DNA of 64,000 bases, taken from NCBI RefSeq assembly GCF_015074785.1, contig NZ_CP042464.1:1674001-1738000 (forward strand), read 5' to 3'. Below are positions 6,874-17,500 of the stretch, piece after piece (position 1 is the first letter of the stretch; each line of letters opens with the position of its first letter). Source of the stretch: Segatella copri (lineage in GTDB: Bacteria > Bacteroidota > Bacteroidia > Bacteroidales > Bacteroidaceae). Position numbers and translations under genes: made by a program. The notes under the pieces are model-generated. The model did not search any database. It had not been told where the DNA came from and was given only the letters and a program-made list of their open reading frames with translations.

Positions 6874-9240
6874 TTATTTCTTTACATAGAGCTTGAATGC
6901 CTTCACGCTGCCTGGAGCACCCTGCTCGGCACGTGGCAAGTACTCGAAGGCAGAGATGGTAACTTCCTTGCCCATATCCACGATGCCGAGATGTGGGAAG
7001 TTGGCACCCTTCTCGGTCTGCCAGTAAGTGCTCTCCTGCAAGTCAAACATCTTGTCGAGTGTTGAGTTGCCCTTCTCGCTGTCGGCATAGAAGGCTACCC
7101 AGTTGTTGCGGTCGATGCGGTTGCCCTGTGCATCCTGCAGATAAACCTCGGCGATGGCAATCTGGCTGTCACCGCTCTGGCTGCTTTCTGCCTGGATGGC
7201 GAAGTAGCGACCGGTTACAGGCTTGTCGAGCTTGATGGTCTGCCAGCCGTTGCCAGCCTTGAACTCGCCCTTCAATACAGGAGTCTCTGAATTGAGATCC
7301 ATGCGATGACCTGGCTCGTTATGCTTGTTGCTCTTTTCGAGATTCAGCTTGTCGAGCTCCGGATGATCCTGGCAGAAAGCGGTAGGAGCCACGGTAGAAC
7401 CTGGCTTTCCTGCTTCACCCTTAGGACCTACAACGTCGAGAACAATCACCTCGTTCTTGCCCTTCTTCAACCAGCAGCCTGGAAGATATAAGGTCTGCTG
7501 AGGACCAATCTGCCAGAAGCGACCGAGGGCATGTCCGTTGACGTAAACCTGACCCTTGCCGAATGCCTCCATATTAATAAAGGTGTCGCCCACCTTCTTC
7601 AGGTTGAAGTAGCCGCGATAGTAACCCGCCTTGGTCTGGAGACCGCGCATCTTGTTGGTTGGCATGGTGAGTGCCTTGACTGCAGTCTGGTAATCATCAG
7701 CAATGCTGCTGTTGTTCCAACGGGTAGAGGTGAGGGCAAGTTCGCAATCCTCTTTCTGTGTAGTGATGGTTACGTTGCCGATGATACCCTTGTAGTCCTT
7801 GATAGCACGACCGAAGTTGATTCTTCCCATACCTTCTACTACGATGGTGAGCTGTGCACCCTGTGGCATGGCTGGCAATTCGAGTGATTTCTCATTCTTT
7901 ACACGGTCAATCTTGCCTACATACTTTCCGTTCACATATACCTGGGCAAAATCGTGGAACTCGCCGGTAAGGGTTGATGTACTTTCGATGGCTGGAACCT
8001 GGGTCTCGTAAACCATGGTTCCCCATCCCATATCCATATCCTCGAAGCACTGAGGAGCGTTGCTTTCTTTCTCCTTTCCGATACCATAGCTCAATGGCTT
8101 GTATTCGGTAAACTTGAACTCTGGTACCTTGATGATCTGCATCGGAGCCTTAGGTACGGCTGGCAACTTCTTGCCGTCGTTGTATTTCGCCATCATCTTC
8201 TGCAGTTCATAGAACTTAGGCGTAGCCAATCCCCATTCGTTGATAGGGGCATCGTAATCATAGCTGGTTACGTCTGGCTGGAAACCAGGAGAGTTGGCAC
8301 CTGCCCAATGGCCGAAGCTGGTTCCGCCGTGGGTCATATAGAGAGAGAAGCTGATGCCTTTGCTCAGCATCTCGTCCATTCCTTCTACCATATCCTTGGC
8401 AGGACGGGTCTCGTGGCGGGCTCCCCACTTGTCGAACCAGCCACTCCAGAACTCTGAACACATCTTGGGAGCATTCGGACGAACCTCGCCGAGACGCTTA
8501 AACTGCTGGTCGATGTTGGCACCCGTACCGAAGTTCATGGTCCAAGTCAGGTCATCGAGACCATTGTTCAGGAAGTTGGATGACCAGTCGCATTGGAAGA
8601 GGCTTACCTTATCAAATCCGCTCTTGCGGACGATGTCGCGGATGGCACTTACGTATGGCTTGTCCTTGCCGTAAGAACCATATTCGTTCTCCACCTGAAC
8701 CATGATGATAGGACCACCATTCTGGATGGTGAGTGGAGCCAGCTGCTTGCCCACTTCCTTCTCGAAGATTTCTACTCGCTGCATGAAGTAAGGATCCTGC
8801 TCACGCAGACGGATATCCTTCTTCTTGAGGAGCCACCAAGGCAGACCACCCATTTCCCATTCTGCACAAACGTATGGACCCGGGCGAACGATGACATACA
8901 TGCCGTTCTTCTGAGCGAGGCGGCAGAAAGCAGCCACATCGTTATTGCCAGTGAAGTCGAATTTGCCTTCCTCCTGCTCATGGATATTCCAGAACACATA
9001 GAGGCAGACGGTATTCATGCCAAGAGCCTTGCACATCTTGATGCGATGCTCCCAGTAGGCACGAGGAATACGAGGATAGTGTAACTCGGCAGCTTTAACC
9101 ACGAAAGGTTTGCCATTGAGAAGGAATGTCTTGTCGCCGGTAGTGAAGGTGCCACCTTTTTGTGCCGCCATCATCTGAGCCGGTGCCAGTGCCAATAGTG
9201 AGGCAAAGGCTAATGTCTTGATTGAAGTTGTTACTGTCAT
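6874..9240 (-). CDS. GH35 beta-galactosidase, exported
   Basis: 788 residues. It begins with a cleavable signal (hydrophobic run, then 'MMAAQ' near 23-27). The GH35 TIM barrel follows, with the acid/base glutamate E186 in 'VENEYGSYG' and the nucleophile E263 in 'CSEFWSGWFDKWG'. Beta-sandwich domains come next, and the last ~150 residues resemble an F5/8-type carbohydrate-binding module ('RYFAIQAESS', 'IAIAEVYLQD'). It removes terminal beta-galactose from oligo- or polysaccharides, probably in the periplasm or at the cell surface. It is the last gene of the minus-strand utilisation operon. A possible promoter and a hairpin lie in the 118-bp gap before it, so it may also be expressed on its own. 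Confidence 0.93.
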   Translation of the reverse strand: MTVTTSIKTLAFASLLALAPAQMMAAQKGGTFTTGDKTFLLNGKPFVVKAAELHYPRIPRAYWEHRIKMCKALGMNTVCLYVFWNIHEQEEGKFDFTGNNDVAAFCRLAQKNGMYVIVRPGPYVCAEWEMGGLPWWLLKKKDIRLREQDPYFMQRVEIFEKEVGKQLAPLTIQNGGPIIMVQVENEYGSYGKDKPYVSAIRDIVRKSGFDKVSLFQCDWSSNFLNNGLDDLTWTMNFGTGANIDQQFKRLGEVRPNAPKMCSEFWSGWFDKWGARHETRPAKDMVEGMDEMLSKGISFSLYMTHGGTSFGHWAGANSPGFQPDVTSYDYDAPINEWGLATPKFYELQKMMAKYNDGKKLPAVPKAPMQIIKVPEFKFTEYKPLSYGIGKEKESNAPQCFEDMDMGWGTMVYETQVPAIESTSTLTGEFHDFAQVYVNGKYVGKIDRVKNEKSLELPAMPQGAQLTIVVEGMGRINFGRAIKDYKGIIGNVTITTQKEDCELALTSTRWNNSSIADDYQTAVKALTMPTNKMRGLQTKAGYYRGYFNLKKVGDTFINMEAFGKGQVYVNGHALGRFWQIGPQQTLYLPGCWLKKGKNEVIVLDVVGPKGEAGKPGSTVAPTAFCQDHPELDKLNLEKSNKHNEPGHRMDLNSETPVLKGEFKAGNGWQTIKLDKPVTGRYFAIQAESSQSGDSQIAIAEVYLQDAQGNRIDRNNWVAFYADSEKGNSTLDKMFDLQESTYWQTEKGANFPHLGIVDMGKEVTISAFEYLPRAEQGAPGSVKAFKLYVKK

Positions 9241-9276
9241 TATACTTATTTTTTAGTATTCTTGATAAAACATTTG

Positions 9277-9284
9277 CAAAGATA
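9277..9284 (-). promoter_or_regulatory. Possible internal promoter before GH35
   Basis: Minus-strand TATCTTTG is a perfect -7 box 36 bases before the GH35 start. The region where a TTTG at -33 should sit is a hairpin and shows no clear match. Confidence 0.45.
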
Positions 9285-9288
9285 ACGG

Positions 9289-9335
9289 AAAATCTCCTTT
9301 ATGAAGGATAAAAATCGTTCAATAAAGGGGATTTT
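9289..9335 (-). terminator. Inverted repeat between GH30 and GH35
   Basis: Fourteen-base arms (9289-9302 and 9322-9335, one mismatch) are followed by TTTT on the minus strand. It could reduce read-through from the GH30 gene, or be an mRNA processing or stability element. Confidence 0.5.
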
Positions 9336-9358
9336 TCGTTAAAAAGGGACTATTTCAA

Positions 9359-10933
9359 TCATTTTTGCATAAAAGTCGTAATGCTTCGTGGAGCCAACTG
9401 CGTGGTTCCATCGCAACTTCCAATAGGCGCTAAACTCTCGGAAGAGATGTCACTGGTACGATACATCTGCCAGTTTTTCTGCTCATGATTATCGAGTTGG
9501 AAGTTGACAGGCTTCACATCCTCAGAATAGTTGATTGCCACAATCACCCATTTGCCGTTGGCATTCTGATAGGCAGAACACATTACTCCGTAAGGGTCGT
9601 TGTAGCCTTCCTCTATCTGCTTTCCGTCGGCAGAAGTTGTAGCGATATCGAAGCGCTGGGCACCTGGACGGATAAAGCGGGAATAGTTGCCGAGTACCCA
9701 CATCAACTTGGAATCTACTGCCCAGCCGCTCTTCCATCCATCCTTGCTGTATATGCGGATGAGTCCATCGCGGTAGTCACCGCCTGCAGAACGCCACCAG
9801 CTCCAGCTCTCGGCATTGGCATATACCAGGTCATGATGGATGACACGAGCCACATAGAGGGCTGTCTTCATCGAGAAGTCGTAAGGAGTTCCGCCGCCAA
9901 TCTCCTCGTCGTTGCCCATGATGCAGAGTTCTGTTTGCCAGAACTTGATGTTCTTCTGCTTACATGCTTCCCTAATCTTCATTCTGATTTCTCTCATGTA
10001 TGGGATAGGGGTATTGGTCCAGTAGCTATGAGCACCGATGAGAGGGAGGAGTTGCTTGGTCTTGCCCAGATAGGTCTGCGTACTGTCCTTGGTGAAGAAG
10101 GAGTTGATTTCGTAGCCTCGCTGCCAGTCGGCCATGTGGGTGCCAAGCATGCAGCGATAGTCGCTCGACTCATTGATGAGAATCTCGGTGTTGAGCTTGT
10201 TTTTTACCAATGCTTTGCTTACCTCCTTTGCCACCTTGGCAAACTCGCGGTTGGTGGCTGGGGTTCCTTCCTGCTTCGGTCCTGTCCAGTTCCAATGTCC
10301 ATCCGGCTCGTTGATAGGGCTGATGTAGTTGAAGTGGATGCCATCGTGCTCTTCGATGCCTTTGAGAGATGTGGCGATGAACTTTCCGAATTTGCCGTAG
10401 CAATCATCCTTCAGATTGATGGTGCCGCCGCGCCCTGTGTTGGTTGCGAGTCCGTTCTTGGTATAGAACACGGGTGCTGAGTTGCAGAAGGCGAGGAAAT
10501 AAGGCACACCTCTCTGCTTGGCGAGCTTGAGAAACTTGCGCTGTCCAGCCTGTTTGCTCCAGTCGTAGGTGCCGTCAGCATTGAGAAAGCATTGGGTTCT
10601 TGTGCCCGGCTGAATCTGCGAAGCCTCTCCCTGTTCCTCGCTTCCGGCTCCCAGATTGAATCGCCAGATAGACAAGCCGATGCCTTTAGGTTTGCCTAAG
10701 GCATCATTCTCGGTAGAGAAGAGCCAGTCGGCAATCTGCTCCTGCTGTTTCTCTGACCATAGACCGAGAAACTGCATACTCCATGCATCGCTGGCACCGA
10801 AGTGCTGGATGTGCTGCTCCGGGCTTTGGGTAAGGATGGTATAACGGGTTGTTCCTTCCTGTGCTGCCTGCATGTTGATGCTGGCGATGAGCAATGCAGA
10901 TAAAGCACCGTATTTCATATAATTATGTGCCAT
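9359..10933 (-). CDS. GH30-family exported glycosidase (endo-beta-1,6-galactanase-like)
   Basis: 524 residues with an N-terminal signal (cleavage near 'MQAAQ', 21-25). The fold fits GH30 of the Glyco_hydr_30_2 type: 'HFGASDAWSMQFLG' at the start, acid/base E209 in 'SPINEPDGHWNW' and nucleophile E335 in 'FWQTELCIMG'. Relatives include endo-beta-1,6-galactanases, but GH30 also covers beta-glucan, xylan and other activities, so the substrate is inferred from the GH35 partner. It is paralogous to the next gene upstream (10987-12741), with the same overall order of motifs. It has no sorting tail. Confidence 0.88.
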   Translation of the reverse strand: MAHNYMKYGALSALLIASINMQAAQEGTTRYTILTQSPEQHIQHFGASDAWSMQFLGLWSEKQQEQIADWLFSTENDALGKPKGIGLSIWRFNLGAGSEEQGEASQIQPGTRTQCFLNADGTYDWSKQAGQRKFLKLAKQRGVPYFLAFCNSAPVFYTKNGLATNTGRGGTINLKDDCYGKFGKFIATSLKGIEEHDGIHFNYISPINEPDGHWNWTGPKQEGTPATNREFAKVAKEVSKALVKNKLNTEILINESSDYRCMLGTHMADWQRGYEINSFFTKDSTQTYLGKTKQLLPLIGAHSYWTNTPIPYMREIRMKIREACKQKNIKFWQTELCIMGNDEEIGGGTPYDFSMKTALYVARVIHHDLVYANAESWSWWRSAGGDYRDGLIRIYSKDGWKSGWAVDSKLMWVLGNYSRFIRPGAQRFDIATTSADGKQIEEGYNDPYGVMCSAYQNANGKWVIVAINYSEDVKPVNFQLDNHEQKNWQMYRTSDISSESLAPIGSCDGTTQLAPRSITTFMQK

Positions 10934-10986
10934 AATAGAATTTTATGTTTGATGAGTTGTTCAAAAGCAGATGGATGCCCTTGCTG

Positions 10987-12741
10987 TTATTTTATCACGA
11001 ATTTCTTTCCGTTTTGGATATAGATACCCTTGGCGAGTCCTTCTGTAGAATCTGCATGTTTGCGAACCAATTTGCCCTCGATGCTGTAGATGTCATTGCT
11101 ACCGGCCTTATCTGCCTTGATATGGCTAATGCCAGTATTGATGGCATCTTCGAAATCAATCACGATGGTTACAACGCTCTTGGTTGGGATGGCAATCAGC
11201 TTATCCAGACTGAAACTGCTCTTGATGTGCTTCAGGTTTTCTTTCGCAGATGTGCGGTAAACGTTGATATCCTTGGCTGCCTTCTGTCCCTCAATGTTGA
11301 TGCGTACACTGTTTTGTGATGCCATCATGTTTACATATACTAAAACGATTCGTTTGCCATCTGGAGAAAGATAGGCAGATCCCAGAAGCTTATTGAGATT
11401 TTCTTCCTTATTGGTGATATGGTCGATACGCTTGTAACCAGGGCGGATGAAACGGCTGTAGTTGCCGAGTACCCAGAGGTTACTGTTGTCGGTGATGGTA
11501 CCGCCGTTCTGGATATCACCATAGCTCTCGTTGTTGTTATCGCCCTGGGTATTCATTCGCAAGAGATAGAAGCGGTTCTTCTGTCCCCATTTCTCTTGTG
11601 CGAAAGAGGTCCAGTAGCTCCATGATGCCATATTGCCGTAGGTGAGATCGCAGTGGATAAGCTTACCCATATAGAGCGAGATGTCCATATAGCTGGCTGC
11701 ATCGTAACTGGAAGGGAAACCTGCTGAAGTGGATGGCTCCTTATCGAGCATGCTCCATTCGGTTTGATATACATCGAGATTGTATTCCTGAGCCTTGTTC
11801 CATACGTTCTGACGGATGTCCTTCAGGTCGGCATTCGTGCCGAAGGTCCAGTAGCTATGACCAGCGATGGCTCTTTTCAGGTTTTTCAAGTCGCCAATGT
11901 AGGTGCTGCTGTTGCTGGTATTGAAGAAAGCCTCTATCTGGTTGTTGGCTCTCTTCTCGGTTCCGTCTTGATAGAGTGCCTTCCATTGGCAGGCTTCCGG
12001 CAGGAGTATCTGGGCAGAGAGTCCCTGGTCGGTAATGCTTTTGTCCAACTCTCGGGCGAGCTTGGCGATGCACTCGTTGGTCCATGGTGAACCTTCCTGA
12101 CCTTCAGTCCAATCGTATTGTGGCTCGTTTACCGGATCAATGAGGGTTATGTTGTAGCCTTTGTCGGTGAAGTGTTTGGTTGTTGTCGTGAGGAATTTGG
12201 CAAAGTCGGCATAGTGATTGTCTGCGAGATTGCTTCCGCTCACACCCTTGTTGGCGCATGCCTTGCCGTTTTTGGTAAACTGTACTGGGGCTGAATTGGA
12301 GAAGAGCAGAAAATGATCTACTCCATATTTCTTGGCTTGCTGCATGAAGTATTGTTGACCTGCCGACTTGGTCCAGTCGTAGTTGCCATTGGCATCTAGA
12401 TAGCAGTAGCCACGTCGGGTGATGTCTTCGATGCCGCTTTGGCTGCCTTGTTCTGCTGAACCGGCACCCAGGTTTACGCGCCACATTGAGAGACCGATGC
12501 CTTCTGGGTTACCATCGGCATCCATTTCCTGGCTGAAGAGCCATTTCGCCGATTTCTCTTTTTCTGCATCACTGAAATATTTGCCCACAAAATCGGCTGT
12601 CCAACAGTCGCTTGATCCGAAGTCTGCTATGGTCTGATAGCAGATGTTGGGGTTTACGGTGACCTTATATGATGATTGCGCATATAAGTTGGCAGTCATC
12701 ATCAAGGCAGCTGTGAGGCTGAAGATGGATGTTTTTTTCAT
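10987..12741 (-). CDS. Second GH30-family glycosidase with type IX-like C-terminal tail
   Basis: 584 residues: signal peptide (~1-21), GH30 domain with 'ADFGSSDCWTADFVG', acid/base E206 in 'DPVNEPQYDW' and nucleophile E328 in 'VYQTEWSML'. The last ~50 residues ('DIYSIEGKLVRK', 'LAKGIYIQNGKKFVIK') look like a type IX secretion sorting domain, which would place the enzyme on the cell surface. It is a diverged duplicate of the GH30 just downstream, 53 bp away, and the two may split the work between surface and periplasm. It is preceded by a strong hairpin after SusD, which may lower expression relative to the transporter. Confidence 0.88.
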   Translation of the reverse strand: MKKTSIFSLTAALMMTANLYAQSSYKVTVNPNICYQTIADFGSSDCWTADFVGKYFSDAEKEKSAKWLFSQEMDADGNPEGIGLSMWRVNLGAGSAEQGSQSGIEDITRRGYCYLDANGNYDWTKSAGQQYFMQQAKKYGVDHFLLFSNSAPVQFTKNGKACANKGVSGSNLADNHYADFAKFLTTTTKHFTDKGYNITLIDPVNEPQYDWTEGQEGSPWTNECIAKLARELDKSITDQGLSAQILLPEACQWKALYQDGTEKRANNQIEAFFNTSNSSTYIGDLKNLKRAIAGHSYWTFGTNADLKDIRQNVWNKAQEYNLDVYQTEWSMLDKEPSTSAGFPSSYDAASYMDISLYMGKLIHCDLTYGNMASWSYWTSFAQEKWGQKNRFYLLRMNTQGDNNNESYGDIQNGGTITDNSNLWVLGNYSRFIRPGYKRIDHITNKEENLNKLLGSAYLSPDGKRIVLVYVNMMASQNSVRINIEGQKAAKDINVYRTSAKENLKHIKSSFSLDKLIAIPTKSVVTIVIDFEDAINTGISHIKADKAGSNDIYSIEGKLVRKHADSTEGLAKGIYIQNGKKFVIK

Positions 12742-12797
12742 TTGCTGAGGCTTTATATATAATTAAAGTGTATGGATAACAATATTTTTATGAAAGA

Positions 12798-12833
12798 AAA
12801 GGGGCAGGACAAGAGATTTGTCCTGCCCCTTTG
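12798..12833 (-). terminator. Strong hairpin between SusD and the GH30 genes
   Basis: Perfect arms of about 15 bases (AAAGGGGCAGGACAA and its complement) with a small loop are followed on the minus strand by TTTTCTTT. Inside an operon, such a structure would act as a partial terminator or 3'-end protector, giving more SusCD than enzyme mRNA. Confidence 0.75.
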
Positions 12834-12838
12834 ATATT

Positions 12839-14455
12839 TTAGTTGTAACCTTCGTTCTGCTTGATGGTTCCGTTACTCATGGTAATTTCTGAGTTAGGGA
12901 TGGCGAAGAGAAGGTCGCGAGGTGCCTGGAAGTTGATACCCTCGTTGCTGTTCTCCTGCTGGTTGGTGGTCTCGTATGGGTCGGTAGATTCCTCCATGTT
13001 GTACTTCACGAAAGTACCGTTAGGACCGAATACGTGTTCCATCATTGTCTTTCCATCATCCATCTTCCAGCGGCGCAGGTCGTCGAGGCGGGTCCCCTCA
13101 AGTGCCAGCTCCAGACGGCGCTCGGTGCGGATAGCATCACGAAGGGCTGTACCTGTGGCGGTAACTTCTGGAAGTTGAACACGCTGGCGTACCTTGTTGA
13201 GTGCCCACTGTGCCTCACTGTCGTGATTGAGAGCATTCTCTGTCTCTGCATACATCAGCAATACCTCTGCATAGCGGAGCAAGCGGATGTTCAATGGATT
13301 GTGAGGTGCATCGTATGGACTAGGGCGCCTGTTCACTGGGATGAAGAGCTTCATGTTGCAACGGCCAGACTTATGCTTGCTGGCTGAAATCACGTATGGG
13401 TTGTCCTCATTCCATGTTGGGTCACCAGGAACTTCTGTCTGTCCATCGTGAAGGATGGTATAGCGAAGTCGAATCTCGTCTCCTGCATCCTTGAAAGCCT
13501 TTTCCAGGTTGCTGGTAGGAAGACCCCATGCCCAACCAGCGTCGTCACGTGAACCAACCAAGACAGAGTAGCGCTCACCCAGAGAATACTGGGTATCATC
13601 ACTGGTCTGAATCTCGAAGAGACTCTCCTTGCCATTGTTATAGTCGATGTTCCAAACCTGGCTAAAGTCATCCATCAGTTCATATTCCGGTGTTCCGCTG
13701 GCATGAGAGCCACGGCAGGTGAGTTCCTGCAGGATAGGCTCAGCTTCAGCATACTTACCCTGGTAGAGATATGCCTTTGCCAACATACCCTTGGCAGCAC
13801 CGCTGGTAGCACGACCGATGTCGTTGGCAGATAGCTCTGCCTTCTTTGGAAGATCGGCGAGGGCATCCTTGAAGTCCTGCTCAATCTGAGCGTAGGTTTC
13901 TGCGCTGGTAGCTCGGGTGATACCCTGAACCTCAGAAGGCATCTTGAGTGACATTACCAATGGTACACCGCCAAAGTTCTTCACCAGTTCGAAGTAGTAG
14001 AAACCGCGGAGGAACTTAGCCTCGGCAATCAGTCGCTTCTGATACTTCTCGTCGTTGAATTTCAGTTGTGCAATCTTTTCGATGGCGATGTTGCACTGGG
14101 TGATACCCTTGTAGCGATACTGCCAGAAGTTCTGTACAGCATTACCCAAGTCGATGGTGTTGCCGGTAAACATGGCTGCTGCTCTATATTCACCCGGGTC
14201 CTGTGTGGTGTTACCCATCCAGCAATCATCGGTGGTAATGTTGCAGAGGTTGTAGAATTTGTAAATCTGCCACCAGTCATCACATGCGATGAAGTTGTAG
14301 CAACCGGTAATCTGCTTTTCACATTCTTCCTCGGTGGTGAAGTAGTTCTCCATATCCTGCTGACCGCGGATAGGCTCCTCAAGGAAGTCGGAGCAAGATG
14401 TCAAGCCCATAGTCAAGGCAGAAGCCAAGGTCAAACCTATGATATATCTTTTCAT
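12839..14455 (-). CDS. SusD/RagB-family glycan-binding lipoprotein
   Basis: 538 residues. Lipoprotein signal with the lipid-carrying C21 in 'GLTSCSDFLEE'. The all-helical SusD fold follows, with the N-terminal SusD-like region ('GCYNFIACDDWW', 'FLRGFYYFELVKNFGGVPLV') and the C-terminal RagB/SusD region ('RYAEVLLMYAETENAL', 'RLDDLRRWKM'). It sits on the outer face of the outer membrane as a lid on the SusC transporter and captures glycan fragments. It is paired with SusC 57 bp upstream on the same transcript. Confidence 0.95.
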   Translation of the reverse strand: MKRYIIGLTLASALTMGLTSCSDFLEEPIRGQQDMENYFTTEEECEKQITGCYNFIACDDWWQIYKFYNLCNITTDDCWMGNTTQDPGEYRAAAMFTGNTIDLGNAVQNFWQYRYKGITQCNIAIEKIAQLKFNDEKYQKRLIAEAKFLRGFYYFELVKNFGGVPLVMSLKMPSEVQGITRATSAETYAQIEQDFKDALADLPKKAELSANDIGRATSGAAKGMLAKAYLYQGKYAEAEPILQELTCRGSHASGTPEYELMDDFSQVWNIDYNNGKESLFEIQTSDDTQYSLGERYSVLVGSRDDAGWAWGLPTSNLEKAFKDAGDEIRLRYTILHDGQTEVPGDPTWNEDNPYVISASKHKSGRCNMKLFIPVNRRPSPYDAPHNPLNIRLLRYAEVLLMYAETENALNHDSEAQWALNKVRQRVQLPEVTATGTALRDAIRTERRLELALEGTRLDDLRRWKMDDGKTMMEHVFGPNGTFVKYNMEESTDPYETTNQQENSNEGINFQAPRDLLFAIPNSEITMSNGTIKQNEGYN

Positions 14456-14512
14456 AATCTTGTTTCTTATTTTAATGATTACATATATTATAATAATGTA
14501 TATTCCCTGCGA

Positions 14513-17500
14513 TTAGAAGCTCATGTTCAAACCGAAGAGGAAGGTACGTGGGTTAGGATAACCTGTGTAGTCGATACCTGCCTCTGTTACACTTTTACCC
14601 ATTGATGCTGCTTCTGGATCTGCACCAGAGTAGTTGGTGATGGTAAAGAGGTTCTGAGCTGAGAATGACAAACGCAAGTTCAGCTTGTTGTTGAACCACT
14701 GCTTAGGCAAGGTGTAACCAATCTGGAGCAACTTGCAGCGGAAGTAAGAACCATCCTCTACGAAGAAGTCGCTTACTCGCTTGTAGTTCATGTTGGAATC
14801 GTTGACAGAGAGGCGAGGGTATTCTGCACCTGTGTTGTCGGTTCTCCAGGTCTTGTCGTAAGTGCCGGCATATACATTCTGACCGTCGGTTCCTGCATAG
14901 CGACCGATGTTCTTGTTGAAGATGTCGTTGCCGAAGGTTCCGTAGAAGTTGGCTACGAGGTCGAAGCCCTTGTATGCCGCATTCAGGTTCAAACCTACCA
15001 TGAGGTCTGGGAATGGATTACCGATATGAGTCTTATCGTTGCTGTCGATAACGCCATCATTATTCAAATCCACGAAGCGGAGGTCACCTGGCTTGGCATT
15101 TGGCTGCAATGACTCGCCATGCTCGTTGGTGTATGACTTCACTTCTGTCTCGTTCTGGAAGATACCTGCTGTCTTGTAACCCCAGAACTGGCTGAGAGAT
15201 TCGCCCTCGGCATTGCGAACGATGTAGTCGCCACTGAATCCACCTGTCCAGATGTAGTCACCATTCAGTTTCACTGCCTTGTTCTTCACCTGAGAAAGAT
15301 TCAGACCTACGCCGTAGGTGAAGTCCTGGATTTGGTCGTTCCAATTGATACCAAGTTCCCAACCAGATGCCTTCATTTTACCTACGTTCTCCCACATCTG
15401 TCCGTTCCACATTGGGTAACCGAGGATGAGGAGGTTGTCTTTCTTCATCAGCATATCGTGAGATGTCTTCTCGAAGTAATCCGCTGTAATCTTCAGGCGG
15501 CTCTGGAGAAGAGCGAGGTCAAGCCCCACGTTCCAGTCCTCCACGGTTTCCCACTTCAGGTTAGTGTTTCCGATACCGCTCACAGTAGAACCGATGATGC
15601 GGTTTGGAGTTCCACCGAATACATAGGTTGTTGTACCGATAGAGCTGAGATATGCCGAGTTGTCGATGTTCTGGTTACCAACCTTACCCCAACCAGCACG
15701 GATCTTGATGTCATCAAACACCTTCTGGTTCTTCATGAACTCCTCGCTGGTAAGGCGATAAGCTCCAGATACAGATGGGAAGGTAGCCCATTTGTTGTCC
15801 TTGGAGAACTTGGAAGAACCATCCACACGGATAGATGCTGTGAGGTAGTACTTCTCTGCGTAGTTGTACATTACACGTCCCAGGTAAGATACCAGCGAAG
15901 TGAAGCTGTCGGTACCCGTAGCTGCCGGGTTCTTGGTTCCTGAACTAGGGTAGCGCAGAGACTCATCATTATTTGGAATGTTCTCTGAGTAAGCATTAGC
16001 CCAGTAGTCCTGGAAGCGCTCCATAGTGTAACCGCCCATCAAGTTGATGTTGTGTTTCTTGTTGAGGGTTGTCATGTAGTTCACGGTGTTGGTCCAGTTC
16101 CAGTCCACCCAGTTCTCCATCTTTCTGGTAGCATTGTTGTTCTGGTTCTGCTCCAGGTTGTCGATGAAGAAGTTAACGTTGAACGAATCGGTTCTGCGGA
16201 AGCGGGCGTTCAAGCCGAATGCTGATTTGATGGTCAATCCCTTGATTGGGGTGAGACTTACGTATGGAGTTGCGAGCAATCCATATTCGCTAGCACCAGA
16301 GTCCATACGTGCCATAGAAGCCACTGGGTTCCATTCCTGGTTGTTGTGCGAACGGTCATAGTTGCTGTATGGATTGCTGGTCCATTCGCTTTTTGGTCGC
16401 ATCACTGGAGTAGTTGGATCCATCGCCATGATGGCACTCATCAGTCCTGGGGTGTCATCCCACTGCTCGTAGCGAGGAGTGAAGTCAACACCAGCCTTGA
16501 CAATCTTATTGAAATTGTATTCGGTAGAGAAACGTGCAGAGAGTTTCTGCCACTGACCTACCTTGTACTGAGAGTCCTGCTTGTAGTAACCGATGCTTCC
16601 AGAGTAAATCATCTTGTCGTTACCGCCAGAGAAAGAGATGTCGTAGTTCTGCTGTACGGCTACATCGTTGATACATTCTTTCCACCAGTCTGTATAGGTA
16701 TCAGCGCTTCCCTTGAAAGGAGAAACGTTGCCATCATTGGTATAACGAGCATCAAACACTTTCTTGTATTCCTGAGAGTCTGCCATATTCTGCTTCTTCA
16801 ATGTTTGGAGACCTACGGTGGCTGTGACATTGAATTTGGCATCTCCCTTCTTGCCTTTTTTTGTGGTGATCAAAATCACACCATTCGAAGCACGGGTACC
16901 ATAGATAGCTGATGCAGAGGCATCCTTCAATACCTGCATGCTCTCGATGTCGTTCTGGTTGAGGAAGTTGATGTTGGTACCTACAGGCATACCATCTACA
17001 ACGTAGAGAGGATCAGAACCATTCACGGTAGTGACACCACGGATGATGACACGAGGAGAAGCACCAGGACCACCGGCGCCACTGATCTGTACACCGTTCA
17101 CCTGACCCTGAAGGGCGTTCATCACGTTACCGGTAGAGAGCTTTTCCAGCTTGTCGCCCTTGATGGCTGAGATAGAACTGGTGAGGTCGCCCTTCTTTAC
17201 CTGACCATAACCGATGACAACCACCTCGTTCAAGTCGTTGGCATCGTCCTTCAGCACAAAGTTGATCTGTGAACGGTTGCCAACCTTTTCTTCCTGGTTT
17301 GCCATACCTACGTATGAGATAACAAGGGTAGCGTTCTTGTCGGCATCGATGGTATAATGACCATCCAGGTCGGTAACAGCACCTCTGTTGCTACCTTTCA
17401 CCTTGATGTATGCTCCAATAACTGGTTCGTTGTTGCTGTCCACGACATTACCCGTCACTTTCACGCTCTGAGCGTTCATATTGAGGGCGAAACTGGTTGC

